A DNA stretch of 64,000 nt from Marinovum sp034669705 (GTDB taxonomy: Bacteria; Pseudomonadota; Alphaproteobacteria; Rhodobacterales; Rhodobacteraceae): the NCBI RefSeq assembly GCF_034669705.1, contig NZ_JAXMOR010000019.1:27084-91083 (forward strand), read 5' to 3'. Below are positions 51,430-59,898 of the stretch, piece after piece. The number at the start of each line of letters is the position of its first letter. Within the stretch, counting starts at the first letter, position 1. Under the pieces are notes generated by a model. That model saw nothing but the letters and a program-made list of their open reading frames with translations, had not been told where the DNA came from and searched no databases. A program made the position numbers and the translations under genes.

Positions 51430-52119
51430 ATGGGCCAACATTCGCTCCCCGGCAACCCCCCGGTGCCGCTACAGTTGCGCACATCCGCACGCGCCCGGCG
51501 GATCTCGCTGCGAATCTCCTCTCTCGACGGCACCGTGACCCTGACCCGCCCGCGCGGCGTGTCGGAGCGCGCGGCGCTGGCCTTTGCCCGGGAAAAGGAA
51601 GCCTGGCTGCGCGGGCACCTCGCGCAGCAGGACGACGCGGTGGCGGTCGGTCTTGGCGCGGTGCTGCCGATCGAGGGCGTGGCACGGCAGGTGGTGGCCG
51701 GTGCGGGGCGCCGGGTGGTGCTGGGTCGGGACGAGGTGCTGGTGCCGGGGCCGGAGGATCGGGTGGCCTCCCGGTTGCTGGGGTTTCTCAAGACCCATGC
51801 CCGCAGCCGGCTGGCCGAGGCCTCCGATCGCTACGCGGCGCGGCTCGGGCGCGGTTATGCGCGGCTCACACTGCGCGACACCCGCTCGCGTTGGGGCAGT
51901 TGCACCGCCGATGGCGGGCTGATGTATTCCTGGCGGCTGATCCTCGCGCCGCCGGAGGTGCTCGACTATGTCGCCGCCCATGAGGTCGCGCACCTGCAGG
52001 AGATGAACCATTCGGCCGATTTCTGGGCGGTGGTGACGCGGCTCCACGGCCCCTACGAGGTGCAGCGCCGCTGGCTGCACCGCGAGGGCGCGGCGCTTCA
52101 CCGCATCCGGTTTTCCTGA
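51430..52119 (+). CDS. YgjP/M48-like zinc metallopeptidase (DUF45)
   Basis: 229 residues from ATG 51430, with CAAGGACCCC before it. The DUF45 signature is complete: TLRDTRSRWGSCTADGGLMY, WRLILAPPEVLDYVAAHEVA with the zinc motif HEVAHLQEMNHSADFWAVV (two His, Glu and a further His/Asp). It has no signal peptide. Family members are SprT-like single-domain proteases of unclear substrate. The GntR gene follows 41 bases later on the same strand. Confidence 0.9.
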   Translation: MGQHSLPGNPPVPLQLRTSARARRISLRISSLDGTVTLTRPRGVSERAALAFAREKEAWLRGHLAQQDDAVAVGLGAVLPIEGVARQVVAGAGRRVVLGRDEVLVPGPEDRVASRLLGFLKTHARSRLAEASDRYAARLGRGYARLTLRDTRSRWGSCTADGGLMYSWRLILAPPEVLDYVAAHEVAHLQEMNHSADFWAVVTRLHGPYEVQRRWLHREGAALHRIRFS

Positions 52120-52160
52120 AGCCGGTTGCGGGCAGCGGATTTTGTGATCTCAGTTGGCCC

Positions 52161-52808
52161 ATGTTGATTAATCCCAAGCCCGACAGCGCGGTTTCGACCC
52201 ATGACAAGGTCTATCGCGGGCTGCGCTCGCAGATCATGTATGGCGAGATCGCCCCCGGCGCGGCGCTGACCCTGCGTGGCATTGGCGCCGAATACGGCGT
52301 CTCGATGACCCCCGCGCGAGAGGCGGTGCGGCGGCTGGTGGCCGAGGGCGCGCTGTCGCTGTCGTCGTCGGGGCGGGTGGCCACGCCGGAGCTGTCGAAC
52401 GACCGGATCGAGGAACTGGCGGCGTTGCGGTCGCTGATCGAGGTGGAGCTTGCCAGCCGGGCGCTGCCGCGGGCGCATATCGCGCTGATCGAGCGGCTGC
52501 ATTCGATCAACCTGACGATCGCCGACGTGATCTCGAACCGCGATGCGGTGGGCTATATCCGCGCCAACCTGGAGTTTCACCGCACGCTCTACCTGCGCGC
52601 CCAGGCGCCGGCGATGCTGGCCATGGCCGAGACGGTCTGGCTGCAACTCGGACCGACGATGCGGGCGCTTTATGGCCGGCTGCGCCGCACCGAGGCGCCG
52701 CATTTCCACCGTCTGATCATCGCCGCGCTCAAGGCCGGCGATGAGCCCGGCCTGCGGCTGGCGGTGCGCTCGGACGTGACCCAGGGGCTGCGGATGCTGG
52801 CGAACTGA
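52161..52808 (+). CDS. GntR family transcriptional regulator (FCD/FadR type)
   Basis: 215 residues: winged helix at 12-75 (VYRGLRSQIMYGEIAPGAAL; GAEYGVSMTPAREAVRRLVA) and an all-helical FCD ligand domain with conserved polar residues (ALRSLIEVELASRAL; NLEFHRTLYLRAQAPAMLAM; HRLIIAALKAGD), which often bind a metal and a carboxylate. No obvious target operon adjoins; accA is convergent. Confidence 0.9.
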   Translation: MLINPKPDSAVSTHDKVYRGLRSQIMYGEIAPGAALTLRGIGAEYGVSMTPAREAVRRLVAEGALSLSSSGRVATPELSNDRIEELAALRSLIEVELASRALPRAHIALIERLHSINLTIADVISNRDAVGYIRANLEFHRTLYLRAQAPAMLAMAETVWLQLGPTMRALYGRLRRTEAPHFHRLIIAALKAGDEPGLRLAVRSDVTQGLRMLAN

Positions 52809-52980
52809 CGGGCGGCAGTGACGCCGGGCCGCGTTGCGGCGGGCTTGCAGCCCACTGTCAACGCGCGCGGGCGTCTGATGCGAAAGACAGGCGCAGCGAC
52901 AGTCGGCGCACCCCAAGTGGTTCGAAAGCCCGTCCCGGATCAGGTCCGGGACGCGGCTGCGATGGACAGACAGGTCAGCA
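52809..52980. other. Spacer with a copy of the CCCGGA palindrome repeat
   Basis: 172 bases between the convergent GntR and accA genes. It holds GTCCCGGA-TCAGG-TCCGGGAC at 52932-52952, an 8-bp hairpin of the same repeat family as at 26344-26566. Nothing else was recognised. Confidence 0.6.
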
Positions 52981-53946
52981 TCAGGCCGCCAGCCCCTTGG
53001 AGCCGAGGTCGAGGAACTTCTTGCGCCGTTCCTTGCGCAGCGCGTCACCGTCCTTGGCCGAGAGGTCCGCGAGCATCTGTTCGATGGCGCGGCCGACGGT
53101 CTTGATCGTGCCGGAGCGGTCACGCTGGGCGCCGCCCATCGGCTCGGGAATGATCCGGTCGCAGACCCCCAGTTTGTAGAGGTCTTCCGCGGTCAGACGC
53201 AGCGCCTGTGCCGCCTCGCGCATCTTGTCGGAGTCCTTCCACAGGATCGAGGCGCAGCCCTCGGGCGAGATCACCGAATAGACCGAATGTTCCAGCATCG
53301 CCACGCGGTTGGCCGTGGCAAAGGCCACCGCCCCGCCAGAGCCGCCCTCGCCGATGATCACAGAGATCAGCGGCACGCGCACCGCGAGGCAGGCCTCGGT
53401 CGAGCGCGCAATCGCCTCGGACTGGCCGCGCTCTTCGGCGCCCTTGCCGGGATAGGCGCCGGCGGTGTCGACCAGCGAAATCACCGGCAGGCCGAACCGG
53501 TCAGCCATGTCCAGGAGCCGCGCCGCCTTGCGATAGCCTTCGGGGCGCGCCATGCCGAAGTTGCGGTCGAGCCGCGACTGGGTGTCATGACCCTTCTCGT
53601 GGCCGATCACCATCACCGGCGTGTCATCGAGCCGCGCCAGCCCGCCCATCACCGCGAGATCCTCGCCGAACTGGCGGTCGCCGGCCAGCGGCGTGAACTC
53701 GGTGAACAGCGCCTCGATGTAATCCTTGCAATGTGGTCGCTGCGGATGCCGCGCCACCTGGCATTTGCGCCAGGGCGTCAGCTCCCTGTAGAGGTCCTTG
53801 AGCATGGTCGCGGCCTTGCGGTCGAGCGCATTGGCCTCTTCCTCGACGTCCATCGGGTCGTCGCTCTGGCGGGCGATGGCCCGCAGCTCTTCTGCCTTGC
53901 CCTCGATCTCGGCCAGCGGTTTCTCAAAATCGAGATAATGCGCCAT
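52981..53946 (-). CDS. accA: Acetyl-CoA carboxylase carboxyltransferase subunit alpha
   Basis: Transfers carboxyl from biotin to acetyl-CoA with AccD, the first step of fatty acid synthesis. 321 residues from the ATG at 53944-53946, with a near-perfect ribosome site AAGGAGGTG. Family landmarks: LDFEKPLAEIEGKAEELR, VARHPQRPHCKDYIEALF, GHEKGHDTQSRLDRNFGM, PEGYRKAARLLDMADRF, DTAGAYPGKGAEERGQSEAI, GEGGSGGAVAFATANRV and ISPEGCASILWKD. This is the standard proteobacterial form. It converges on the GntR gene. Confidence 0.97.
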   Translation of the reverse strand: MAHYLDFEKPLAEIEGKAEELRAIARQSDDPMDVEEEANALDRKAATMLKDLYRELTPWRKCQVARHPQRPHCKDYIEALFTEFTPLAGDRQFGEDLAVMGGLARLDDTPVMVIGHEKGHDTQSRLDRNFGMARPEGYRKAARLLDMADRFGLPVISLVDTAGAYPGKGAEERGQSEAIARSTEACLAVRVPLISVIIGEGGSGGAVAFATANRVAMLEHSVYSVISPEGCASILWKDSDKMREAAQALRLTAEDLYKLGVCDRIIPEPMGGAQRDRSGTIKTVGRAIEQMLADLSAKDGDALRKERRKKFLDLGSKGLAA

Positions 53947-54013
53947 GCGACACCTCCTTTTCATCAAGGGGTATATGGCGCGATGCGGCGACGGATGCAA
54001 TCTTTGGCGCGCC

Positions 54014-54610
54014 TCAGACCGACAGAAGCGCCGGCACCAGCGAGGCGAGCAGCAAGAGCGCCATCGCCCGGTTGAACAGCCGCAACTGCCGCGGCGACCG
54101 CAGGATGCGCCGCAGCTGCTGACCCAGCGTCGTCCAGACCGTGGTGCTGAGCACGCCGGCGGCGACATAGGCGCCCACCACCCAGAGCAGAGAGGCCAGG
54201 TCGCGGTCGGCGGCGTAAAGCGTGATCGCGCCAAGCGCCATGGTCCAGGCCTTGGGGTTGATCCACTGGAAGCCGGCCGATTGCAGGAAGGTCAGCGGCC
54301 GCGCCCGGGTCGGCGTTTCGGAGGGCGGGGCGGCATTGGCGATCTTCCAGGCGAGCCAAAGCATATAGACCACCGAACCGGCCAGCAGCACGTGATGCTG
54401 CACCGGCCAACGCTCAAAGGCGCTCAGCGCGCCGAGGCCGACGAGGAAGATCATGCCCGGAAACCCGAGGATGATCCCCAGCAGGTGCGGCAAGGACCGC
54501 TTCAGCCCGAAATTGGCGCCGGAGGCCAGCAGCATCAGGTTGTTGGGGCCGGGGGTGATGGCGCCGACAAGCGCAAAGACCGCCAGCGCGGAAAACAGGT
54601 CAAGAGTCAT
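54014..54610 (-). CDS. LysE/RhtB family amino-acid exporter
   Basis: 198 residues, six predicted membrane segments. The N-terminal signature FALVGAITPGPNNLMLLASGANFG with the PGP motif and GFQWINPKAWTMALGAITLY in the middle are typical of LysE/RhtB translocators, which export amino acids or related small metabolites. It is a single gene, 67 bases upstream of accA on the same strand. The substrate is not predictable. Confidence 0.92.
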   Translation of the reverse strand: MTLDLFSALAVFALVGAITPGPNNLMLLASGANFGLKRSLPHLLGIILGFPGMIFLVGLGALSAFERWPVQHHVLLAGSVVYMLWLAWKIANAAPPSETPTRARPLTFLQSAGFQWINPKAWTMALGAITLYAADRDLASLLWVVGAYVAAGVLSTTVWTTLGQQLRRILRSPRQLRLFNRAMALLLLASLVPALLSV

Positions 54611-54959
54611 GACCTAAGGGTACCGCTGAATGAGGCCGAGCGATATCACAATCTGCGCGACCGTCGCGCCAGCCGGCACCTTGTCTTGCGTCCGCACGCG
54701 CCCCCTCGGACGGAGGTGTCCGATTGTGGCCGGGACCGATGCGGTCACACCGCCCCTCTGCCGCTGCGTCAGGTCGGTGTCGCGGCCCGCCGCGCCACAT
54801 TTTCGCGCCAGGTCATGGCGCTATGGCCCGGCGGTGGTCCGTTTCCGTCAACCGTCGCATGAGGCCGATACTCCGAACGGTGCCGCAAAATGCTCCGCGC
54901 AGCCGGAGACCTTGACCGTACCCGTCATAACGGGCCCCCTAGCGCGCGGCGGGCGGGTG
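54611..54959. other. Gene-free spacer before the racemase-family gene
   Basis: About 350 bases between the LysE gene start and the 3' end of the racemase-family gene, both minus strand. Open frames crossing it show no family character. The right-hand end (GACCTTGACCGTACCCG, ATAACGGGCCCCCTAG) has no hairpin with a T-tract. The LysE promoter must lie in the left part. Confidence 0.4.
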
Positions 54960-55586
54960 TCATGCCAGGCTCAGCGCGTGCCGCAAGGCCGGTTCCGGCG
55001 CGGCCAGAACCCGCGGCCCGACGCCATCGAGCAAGTGCACCGCCTCTGCCATCGAGGCCTGCGCCAGCACCACGGTGCGGAAATCCGGCCGGGCCTGCAC
55101 CGCCTCGATCACCGCCGCGGCGATGGCGGCGCAGAAATTGGCGGTTTGCCCGGCCTCGAAGAGGGGCCAGAACTCCTCGAGCACCAGAACTGTCACAGGG
55201 GAGCCGGTCCCGGCCGTGTCGAGACAGGTCTGGAGCAGCGCCCGGCTGGGCGCGACAGAGGTCTTGAGCGCGCAGACCAGGAGGATGCGGCCGTCGGACT
55301 GCGCCGCAGCCGCCATCATCGGTTGATCGATGCGGATCGCGCCGGCCTCTGCCGCGGCCTCGCCCAGGGTGGTGCAGGTGCAAAGCACCGGGCCCGGCGC
55401 CGCCGTTACGGCCTTGCGGATCTCGGCCGCCAGTTGCCGCGTCATCCCCTCGTTCCGGGCCCGCGCCAGCCAGTCGCTGCGCACCTGGTGGTCGAGCCGC
55501 GCCATGGGCGCAATGGCATCGCGCAGCACATCGAAGGTCCGGCGATGGACCTCGGCAGAATGCAAGAGCGTGAGCGGTTGGGTCAT
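54960..55586 (-). CDS. Aspartate/glutamate racemase family protein
   Basis: 208 residues. It resembles Asp/Glu/hydantoin racemase-fold proteins: VLCTCTTLGEAAAEAG carries the first active-site Cys/Thr motif, and RILLVCALKTSVAPSRALL corresponds to the region before the second half; the second catalytic cysteine is less certain (FCAAIAAAVIEA). It may be a racemase, decarboxylase or isomerase of the superfamily. Interesting context: mcl1 follows upstream and a D-glutamate catabolic operon is just beyond, so a link to D-amino-acid metabolism is possible but unproven. Confidence 0.7.
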   Translation of the reverse strand: MTQPLTLLHSAEVHRRTFDVLRDAIAPMARLDHQVRSDWLARARNEGMTRQLAAEIRKAVTAAPGPVLCTCTTLGEAAAEAGAIRIDQPMMAAAAQSDGRILLVCALKTSVAPSRALLQTCLDTAGTGSPVTVLVLEEFWPLFEAGQTANFCAAIAAAVIEAVQARPDFRTVVLAQASMAEAVHLLDGVGPRVLAAPEPALRHALSLA

Positions 55587-55652
55587 GACAACTCCAGTAC
55601 AAACCGGCCCCGTGAGGAGGGCTGTACCGTCATAGACCGAAACCGCTAAGGT

Positions 55653-56612
55653 TCAGTTACCGGCGATCATCTCTGATTGCCGCACGATCACCTCGGCCTG
55701 CTTGATCGAGGCGATATCGACCAGCCGGCCCTTGTAGACGGTCGCGCCCTCGCCCTTGGCCTTGGCCTCTTCCATCGCGGCGAGGATCTCGCGCGCCTCG
55801 GTCACCGCTTTGTCTGACGGGGTGAAGACCTCGTTGGCCAGCGCCACCTGTTTGGGGTGGATCGCCCATTTGCCGACCATCCCCAGCGTCGCCGAGCGCA
55901 GCGCCTGGGCGCGGTAGCCCTCATCATCCGAGAAATCGCCGAACGGCCCGTCGACCGGCAGCACACCGTGGGTGCGGCAGGCGGCGACGATGGCGGCCTG
56001 CGCCCAATGCCAGGGATCGGACCAGTGCTTCTGGCCCTCGTGGATCATGTAGTAGGTCTCCTGTGTGCCACCGATACCGGTGGTGGCCATGCCCATGGAG
56101 GCGGCGAAATCGGCCGCGCCGAGGCTCATCGCCTCGAGCCGCGGCGAGGCGGCGGCGATCTCCTCGACATGGGCGATGCCGGCGGCGCTTTCGATGATCA
56201 CCTCGAAGGCGATCTTCGTGTTGCGGCCCTTGGCGGTCTCGACCGCGGTGACCAGCGCATCGACCGCGTAGAGATCGGCGGCGCAGCCGACCTTGGGGAT
56301 CATGATCTGGTCGAGCCGCTCGCCGGCCTGTTCCAGCAGGTCGACCACGTCGCGGTACCACCACGGCGTGTCGAGCCCGTTGATCCGCACCGAGAGCGTC
56401 TTTTTCCCCCAATCGATGTCGCCGATTGCCTGGATGACATTTGCCCGGGCGCTGTCCTTGTCAGAGGGGGCGACCGAATCCTCGAGATCGAGGTTGATGA
56501 CATCCGCCGCCGAACCGGCCATCTTTTCGAAGATCGCCGGCCGCGAGCCGGGGCCAAACAGCTGGCAGCGATTCGGACGGGCCGGGGCCTGGGGCTGGAT
56601 GCGGAAGGACAT
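55653..56612 (-). CDS. mcl1: L-malyl-CoA / beta-methylmalyl-CoA lyase
   Basis: Mg-dependent CitE-like lyase that cleaves beta-methylmalyl-CoA to propionyl-CoA and glyoxylate, and malyl-CoA to acetyl-CoA and glyoxylate, in the ethylmalonyl-CoA pathway of acetate assimilation. 319 residues from the ATG at 56610-56612 (MSFRIQPQAPARPNRCQLFG), the same beginning as the Rhodobacter enzyme. Motifs: PGSRPAIFEKMAGSAADVIN, LDLEDSVAPSDK with metal-binding Glu/Asp, EVIIESAAGIAHVEEIAAAS, and KWAIHPKQVALANEVFTP. Divergent from dgcN. Confidence 0.95.
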   Translation of the reverse strand: MSFRIQPQAPARPNRCQLFGPGSRPAIFEKMAGSAADVINLDLEDSVAPSDKDSARANVIQAIGDIDWGKKTLSVRINGLDTPWWYRDVVDLLEQAGERLDQIMIPKVGCAADLYAVDALVTAVETAKGRNTKIAFEVIIESAAGIAHVEEIAAASPRLEAMSLGAADFAASMGMATTGIGGTQETYYMIHEGQKHWSDPWHWAQAAIVAACRTHGVLPVDGPFGDFSDDEGYRAQALRSATLGMVGKWAIHPKQVALANEVFTPSDKAVTEAREILAAMEEAKAKGEGATVYKGRLVDIASIKQAEVIVRQSEMIAGN

Positions 56613-56916
56613 GGGTGCGCCTCTCGGTAAGGAAATTGCTTTCGGATCGGCCCTAGCGATATTAAATTGCGCTGCGTCGCGCAAGTGGATTTTGCAGGTG
56701 CAGCATTATATCCTGTGCGGAACACCAGAGGCCGCGGGGCCAGACGGGGATTTTCCGCGCAGGGCGCGGCCGGGTTGCACGTTTCTTCGGCGCATGCGCA
56801 GGATGGCAGGAGGATGTTGCGGAATACCCTGAAACCGCGCGCGGATTCGGGAGTTCATCAACCGTGTGCCGCGCTATAGCTTGCGCCCGACACATCTATT
56901 CAGGAGGCGGCCTGCC
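56613..56916. promoter_or_regulatory. Divergent control region of mcl1 and dgcN with inverted repeat
   Basis: 304 bases. An inverted repeat TTGCGC-TGCGTC-GCGCAA stands at 56667-56684, 55 bases before the mcl1 start. Read towards mcl1, its outer arm can serve as the -35 box (TTGCGC) of a promoter with TAATAT as -10, so a regulator bound there would control mcl1. On the dgcN side there is CTATAGC at about 56873 and the strong ribosome site AGGAGG before the GTG start. Confidence 0.45.
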
Positions 56917-57918
56917 GTGATCAAGACACCCTATCTGCTGTTTCTCGGCGATGCGCCCGATGCTCTGGCCGCCAAGGTGGCGCAGGGGATCAAGGACTGG
57001 CGGCCCGACAATGCGGTCGGCCAGTTCCGCATGGTGGGCTGCAAGGCCGACCTGGGCCTGCCCGACATGACGCTGGCCGAGGCCCGCGCGGCGGGCGCTG
57101 AGACCCTGGTGATCGGCGTCGCCAATCGCGGCGGGGTGATCAGCCGGGCCTGGAAAGAGGTGCTGGTGGCGGCGCTGGAGGCGGGCTTCGACTTGGCCTC
57201 GGGCCTGCACAACCTGCTGCGCGACGCGCCCGACCTGGTGGCGGCGGCCGAAAAACACGGCCGCACCCTGCACGACGTGCGGGTGCCGGCGGTGGAGTAC
57301 CCGATCGCCAATGGCGTCAAACGCAGCGGCAAGCGGGTGTTGGCGGTGGGCACGGACTGCTCGGTGGGCAAGATGTATACCGGTCTGGCGCTCGACCGGG
57401 CGATGAAGGCGGCAGGGCTGAAGAGCACCTTCCGTCCGACCGGCCAGACCGGCATCCTGATCACCGGCGAGGGCATCCCGCTTGACGCCGTGGTGGCGGA
57501 CTTCATGGCCGGCGCGGTGGAATGGCTGACGCCCGACAATGACGCCGATCACTGGGACATCATCGAGGGGCAGGGCAGCCTGTTCCACGTCTCGTTTTCC
57601 GGCGTGACCCTGGCGCTGATCCACGGCGGCCAGCCGGATGCGCTGATCCTCAGCCACGAGCCGACCCGCGGCCACATGCGCGGGCTGCCGGACTACCAGC
57701 TGCCCACGCTCGAGGCGCTGCGCGACATGGCGCTGCCACTGGCGCGGGTGGCCAACCCGGCCTGCCAGGTGGTGGGCATCTCGGTCAATACCGCGGCGAT
57801 GGCGGAGGAGGAGGCCGAGCACTACCTCGCGGAGGTCGAGGCGCGCATGGGACTTCCTACGGTGGATCCGTTCCGGCAGGGGGCCGAACGGCTGGTCGCG
57901 GCGCTCGACGCGCTGTGA
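56917..57918 (+). CDS. dgcN: DgcN family D-glutamate N-acetyltransferase (DUF1611)
   Basis: 333 residues from GTG 56917, with TTCAGGAGGCGG before it; an upstream ATG would add 17 unconserved residues. DUF1611 landmarks: N-terminal Rossmann-like part (TPYLLFLGDAPDALAAKVAQ), then a P-loop NTPase-like domain VLAVGTDCSVGKMYTGLALD, RPTGQTGILITGEGIPLDA, IIEGQGSLFHVSFSGVTLAL and LSHEPTRGHMRGLPDYQLP. DgcN is known in marine bacteria to acetylate D-glutamate, the product being inverted by DgcA. It is followed by dgcA and dat, supporting this role over older annotations. Confidence 0.9.
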   Translation: MIKTPYLLFLGDAPDALAAKVAQGIKDWRPDNAVGQFRMVGCKADLGLPDMTLAEARAAGAETLVIGVANRGGVISRAWKEVLVAALEAGFDLASGLHNLLRDAPDLVAAAEKHGRTLHDVRVPAVEYPIANGVKRSGKRVLAVGTDCSVGKMYTGLALDRAMKAAGLKSTFRPTGQTGILITGEGIPLDAVVADFMAGAVEWLTPDNDADHWDIIEGQGSLFHVSFSGVTLALIHGGQPDALILSHEPTRGHMRGLPDYQLPTLEALRDMALPLARVANPACQVVGISVNTAAMAEEEAEHYLAEVEARMGLPTVDPFRQGAERLVAALDAL

Positions 57919-57926
57919 CGGGCGGC

Positions 57927-58040
57927 GCTCTTCCGGCCCTTGCGGGCCGTCCTCGCGGGGCTCTTGCGCTCTGGTTGTGGGCGGCGGTGCGGGAGGAGGA
58001 TGCGGGAGCCTCCGGCGGGAGTTTAGCAGGCAAGATGAAG
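57927..58040. repeat. Two dispersed repeats between dgcN and dgcA
   Basis: 57927-57956 is the second copy of the hairpin repeat seen at 18332 (centre GGCCC-TT-GCGGGCC). 58008-58040 is the second copy of the 33-base element seen at 19607 (starts GCCTCCGGCGGGAGTTTAGC, ends GCAAGATGAAG). The latter lies 11 bases before the dgcA start. The 133-base spacer is thus largely made of repeats. Confidence 0.7.
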
Positions 58041-58051
58041 CGGGGAGCGGC

Positions 58052-59014
58052 ATGATCCGGACAGAGCGCGAGACATTCCAGCTGGCGGAGGTGTTCACCA
58101 TCTCGCGCGGCAGCCGGACCGAGGCACAGGTGCTGACGGTGACGGTGGCGCGCGATGGGGTGCGCGGGCGCGGCGAATGCGTGCCCTATGCGCGCTATGG
58201 CGAGACCCTGGCCTCGGTCGAGGCGCAGGTGGCGGGGCTGCCCGAGGCGATCAGCCGGGCAGAGCTGCAGCAGGCGCTGCCGGCGGGGGCGGCGCGCAAT
58301 GCGGTGGATTGCGCGCTCTGGGACATCGAGGCACGGCAGGCCGGGCGGCGGGTCTGGGAGATGGCCGGGCTGGCGCGGCCGGGGCCGGAGATCACCGCCT
58401 TTACCCTGTCTCTGGATACGCCGGAGAAGATGCGGGCGCAGGCGGAGAGGCACCGCCACCGGCCGCTTCTGAAGGTCAAGCTGGGCACGCCGGATGACAT
58501 GGCGCGGCTCGAGGCGGTGCGCGCCGGCGCACCGGGGGCGCGGATCATCGTCGACGCCAACGAGGGCTGGAGCGCCGAGATCTATGCCGACCTCGCGCCG
58601 CATCTGCAGCGGCTGGGCGTGGCGCTGGTGGAGCAGCCGCTGCCCGCCGGTGAGGATGAGGCGCTGTGCGGACTGGCGCGGCCGGTGCCGGTCTGTGCCG
58701 ACGAGAGCTGCCATGACCGCGCCTCGCTGGCCGGACTGGCGGGGAACTATGACATGGTCAACATCAAGCTCGACAAGACCGGCGGGCTCACCGAGGCACT
58801 GGCGCTGCGTGCTGCCGCGCGCGACGCCGGCTTCGACATCATGGTGGGTTGCATGGTCGGCTCGTCGCTGGCGATGGCGCCGGCCGTGCTGGTGGCGCAG
58901 GGCGCGGCGGTGACCGATCTTGACGGGCCGCTGCTTCTGGCCGAAGACCGCGCCGCGCCGCTGCAATTCGATGACCTGGGGGTGCACCCCTCTGACCCGG
59001 CCCTCTGGGGCTGA
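58052..59014 (+). CDS. dgcA: N-acetyl-D-glutamate racemase DgcA (enolase superfamily, dipeptide-epimerase-like)
   Basis: 320 residues from ATG 58052 (CGGGGAGCGGC before it). Enolase-superfamily muconate-lactonizing subgroup: N-terminal capping domain (FTISRGSRTEAQVLTVTVAR; RGECVPYARYGET), barrel with the KxK catalytic lysine (LLKVKLGTPDD), metal ligands in VDANEGWS, VEQPLPAGED and CADESCHD, and the second lysine in NIKLDKTGG. Such proteins were earlier named L-Ala-D/L-Glu epimerases; next to dgcN the N-acetyl-glutamate racemase role is the better reading. Confidence 0.9.
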   Translation: MIRTERETFQLAEVFTISRGSRTEAQVLTVTVARDGVRGRGECVPYARYGETLASVEAQVAGLPEAISRAELQQALPAGAARNAVDCALWDIEARQAGRRVWEMAGLARPGPEITAFTLSLDTPEKMRAQAERHRHRPLLKVKLGTPDDMARLEAVRAGAPGARIIVDANEGWSAEIYADLAPHLQRLGVALVEQPLPAGEDEALCGLARPVPVCADESCHDRASLAGLAGNYDMVNIKLDKTGGLTEALALRAAARDAGFDIMVGCMVGSSLAMAPAVLVAQGAAVTDLDGPLLLAEDRAAPLQFDDLGVHPSDPALWG

Positions 59015-59034
59015 CCGCTGACAGGAGAGAGCCG

Positions 59035-59898
59035 ATGGCCCGCACCGTCTATCTGAACGGAGAGTATCTGCCCGAGGGCGAGGCGCGGGTCTCGATCTTC
59101 GATCGCGGCTTCCTGATGGCCGATGGCGTCTACGAGGTGACCTCGGTGCTGGGCGGCAAGCTGGTGGATTTCCCCGGCCACGCCCGGCGGCTGGAACGGT
59201 CGCTCGAGGCGCTGGGCATGGGCGTTCCGCTGGCCGAGGCGGCGCTGCTGGAGATCCACCGCGAGCTGGTGGCGCGCAACGGCATCGACGACGGGCTGGT
59301 CTATCTTCAGATCACCCGGGGCGCGCCCGGCGACCGGGACTTCATCTTTCCCGACCCCGAGACCACGCCGCAGACCGTGGTGCTCTTTACCCAGGCCAAG
59401 CCGAACCTGGCCGAGAGCACGGAGGCGGACCGCGGCCTCAAGGTGATCTCGATCGATGACATCCGCTGGGGCCGGCGCGACATCAAGACGGTGCAGTTGC
59501 TCTACCCGTCGATGGGCAAGATGATGGCCAAGGCCGCCGGCGCCGATGACGCCTGGATGGTCGAGGACGGCGCGGTCACCGAGGGCACCTCGAACAACGC
59601 CTATATCGTCAAGGGCGGCCGGATCATCACCCGCGCACTGTCGACCGACATCCTGCATGGCATCACCCGCGCCGCGGTGCTTCGCTTTGCCGAGGAGGCG
59701 CAGATGAAGGTCGAGGAGCGCAGCTTTACCATTGCCGAGGCGCAGGCCGCCGACGAGGCCTTCATCACCTCCGCCTCGAGTTTCGTCACCCCGGTGGTGC
59801 AGATCGACGGCGTGGCGCTGGGCGCAGGCGTGCCGGGACCTGTGGCAAAAAGGCTACGGCAAATCTACATTGATGAGAGTCGCAAGGTCGCGCTGTGA
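59035..59898 (+). CDS. dat: D-amino acid aminotransferase (PLP fold type IV)
   Basis: 287 residues. Family motifs: RGFLMADGVYEVTSVLGGKL, YLQITRGAPGDRDFIFP, the PLP lysine in IKTVQLLYPSMGKMMAK region, EDGAVTEGTSNNAYIVKGG, and LHGITRAAVLRFAEE. D-amino acid aminotransferases move the amino group from D-amino acids to 2-oxoglutarate, giving D-glutamate, which DgcN/DgcA then convert towards L-glutamate; the order dgcN-dgcA-dat (20-base gap) fits one catabolic route. A branched-chain or 4-amino-4-deoxychorismate function is less likely in this context. Confidence 0.92.
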   Translation: MARTVYLNGEYLPEGEARVSIFDRGFLMADGVYEVTSVLGGKLVDFPGHARRLERSLEALGMGVPLAEAALLEIHRELVARNGIDDGLVYLQITRGAPGDRDFIFPDPETTPQTVVLFTQAKPNLAESTEADRGLKVISIDDIRWGRRDIKTVQLLYPSMGKMMAKAAGADDAWMVEDGAVTEGTSNNAYIVKGGRIITRALSTDILHGITRAAVLRFAEEAQMKVEERSFTIAEAQAADEAFITSASSFVTPVVQIDGVALGAGVPGPVAKRLRQIYIDESRKVAL

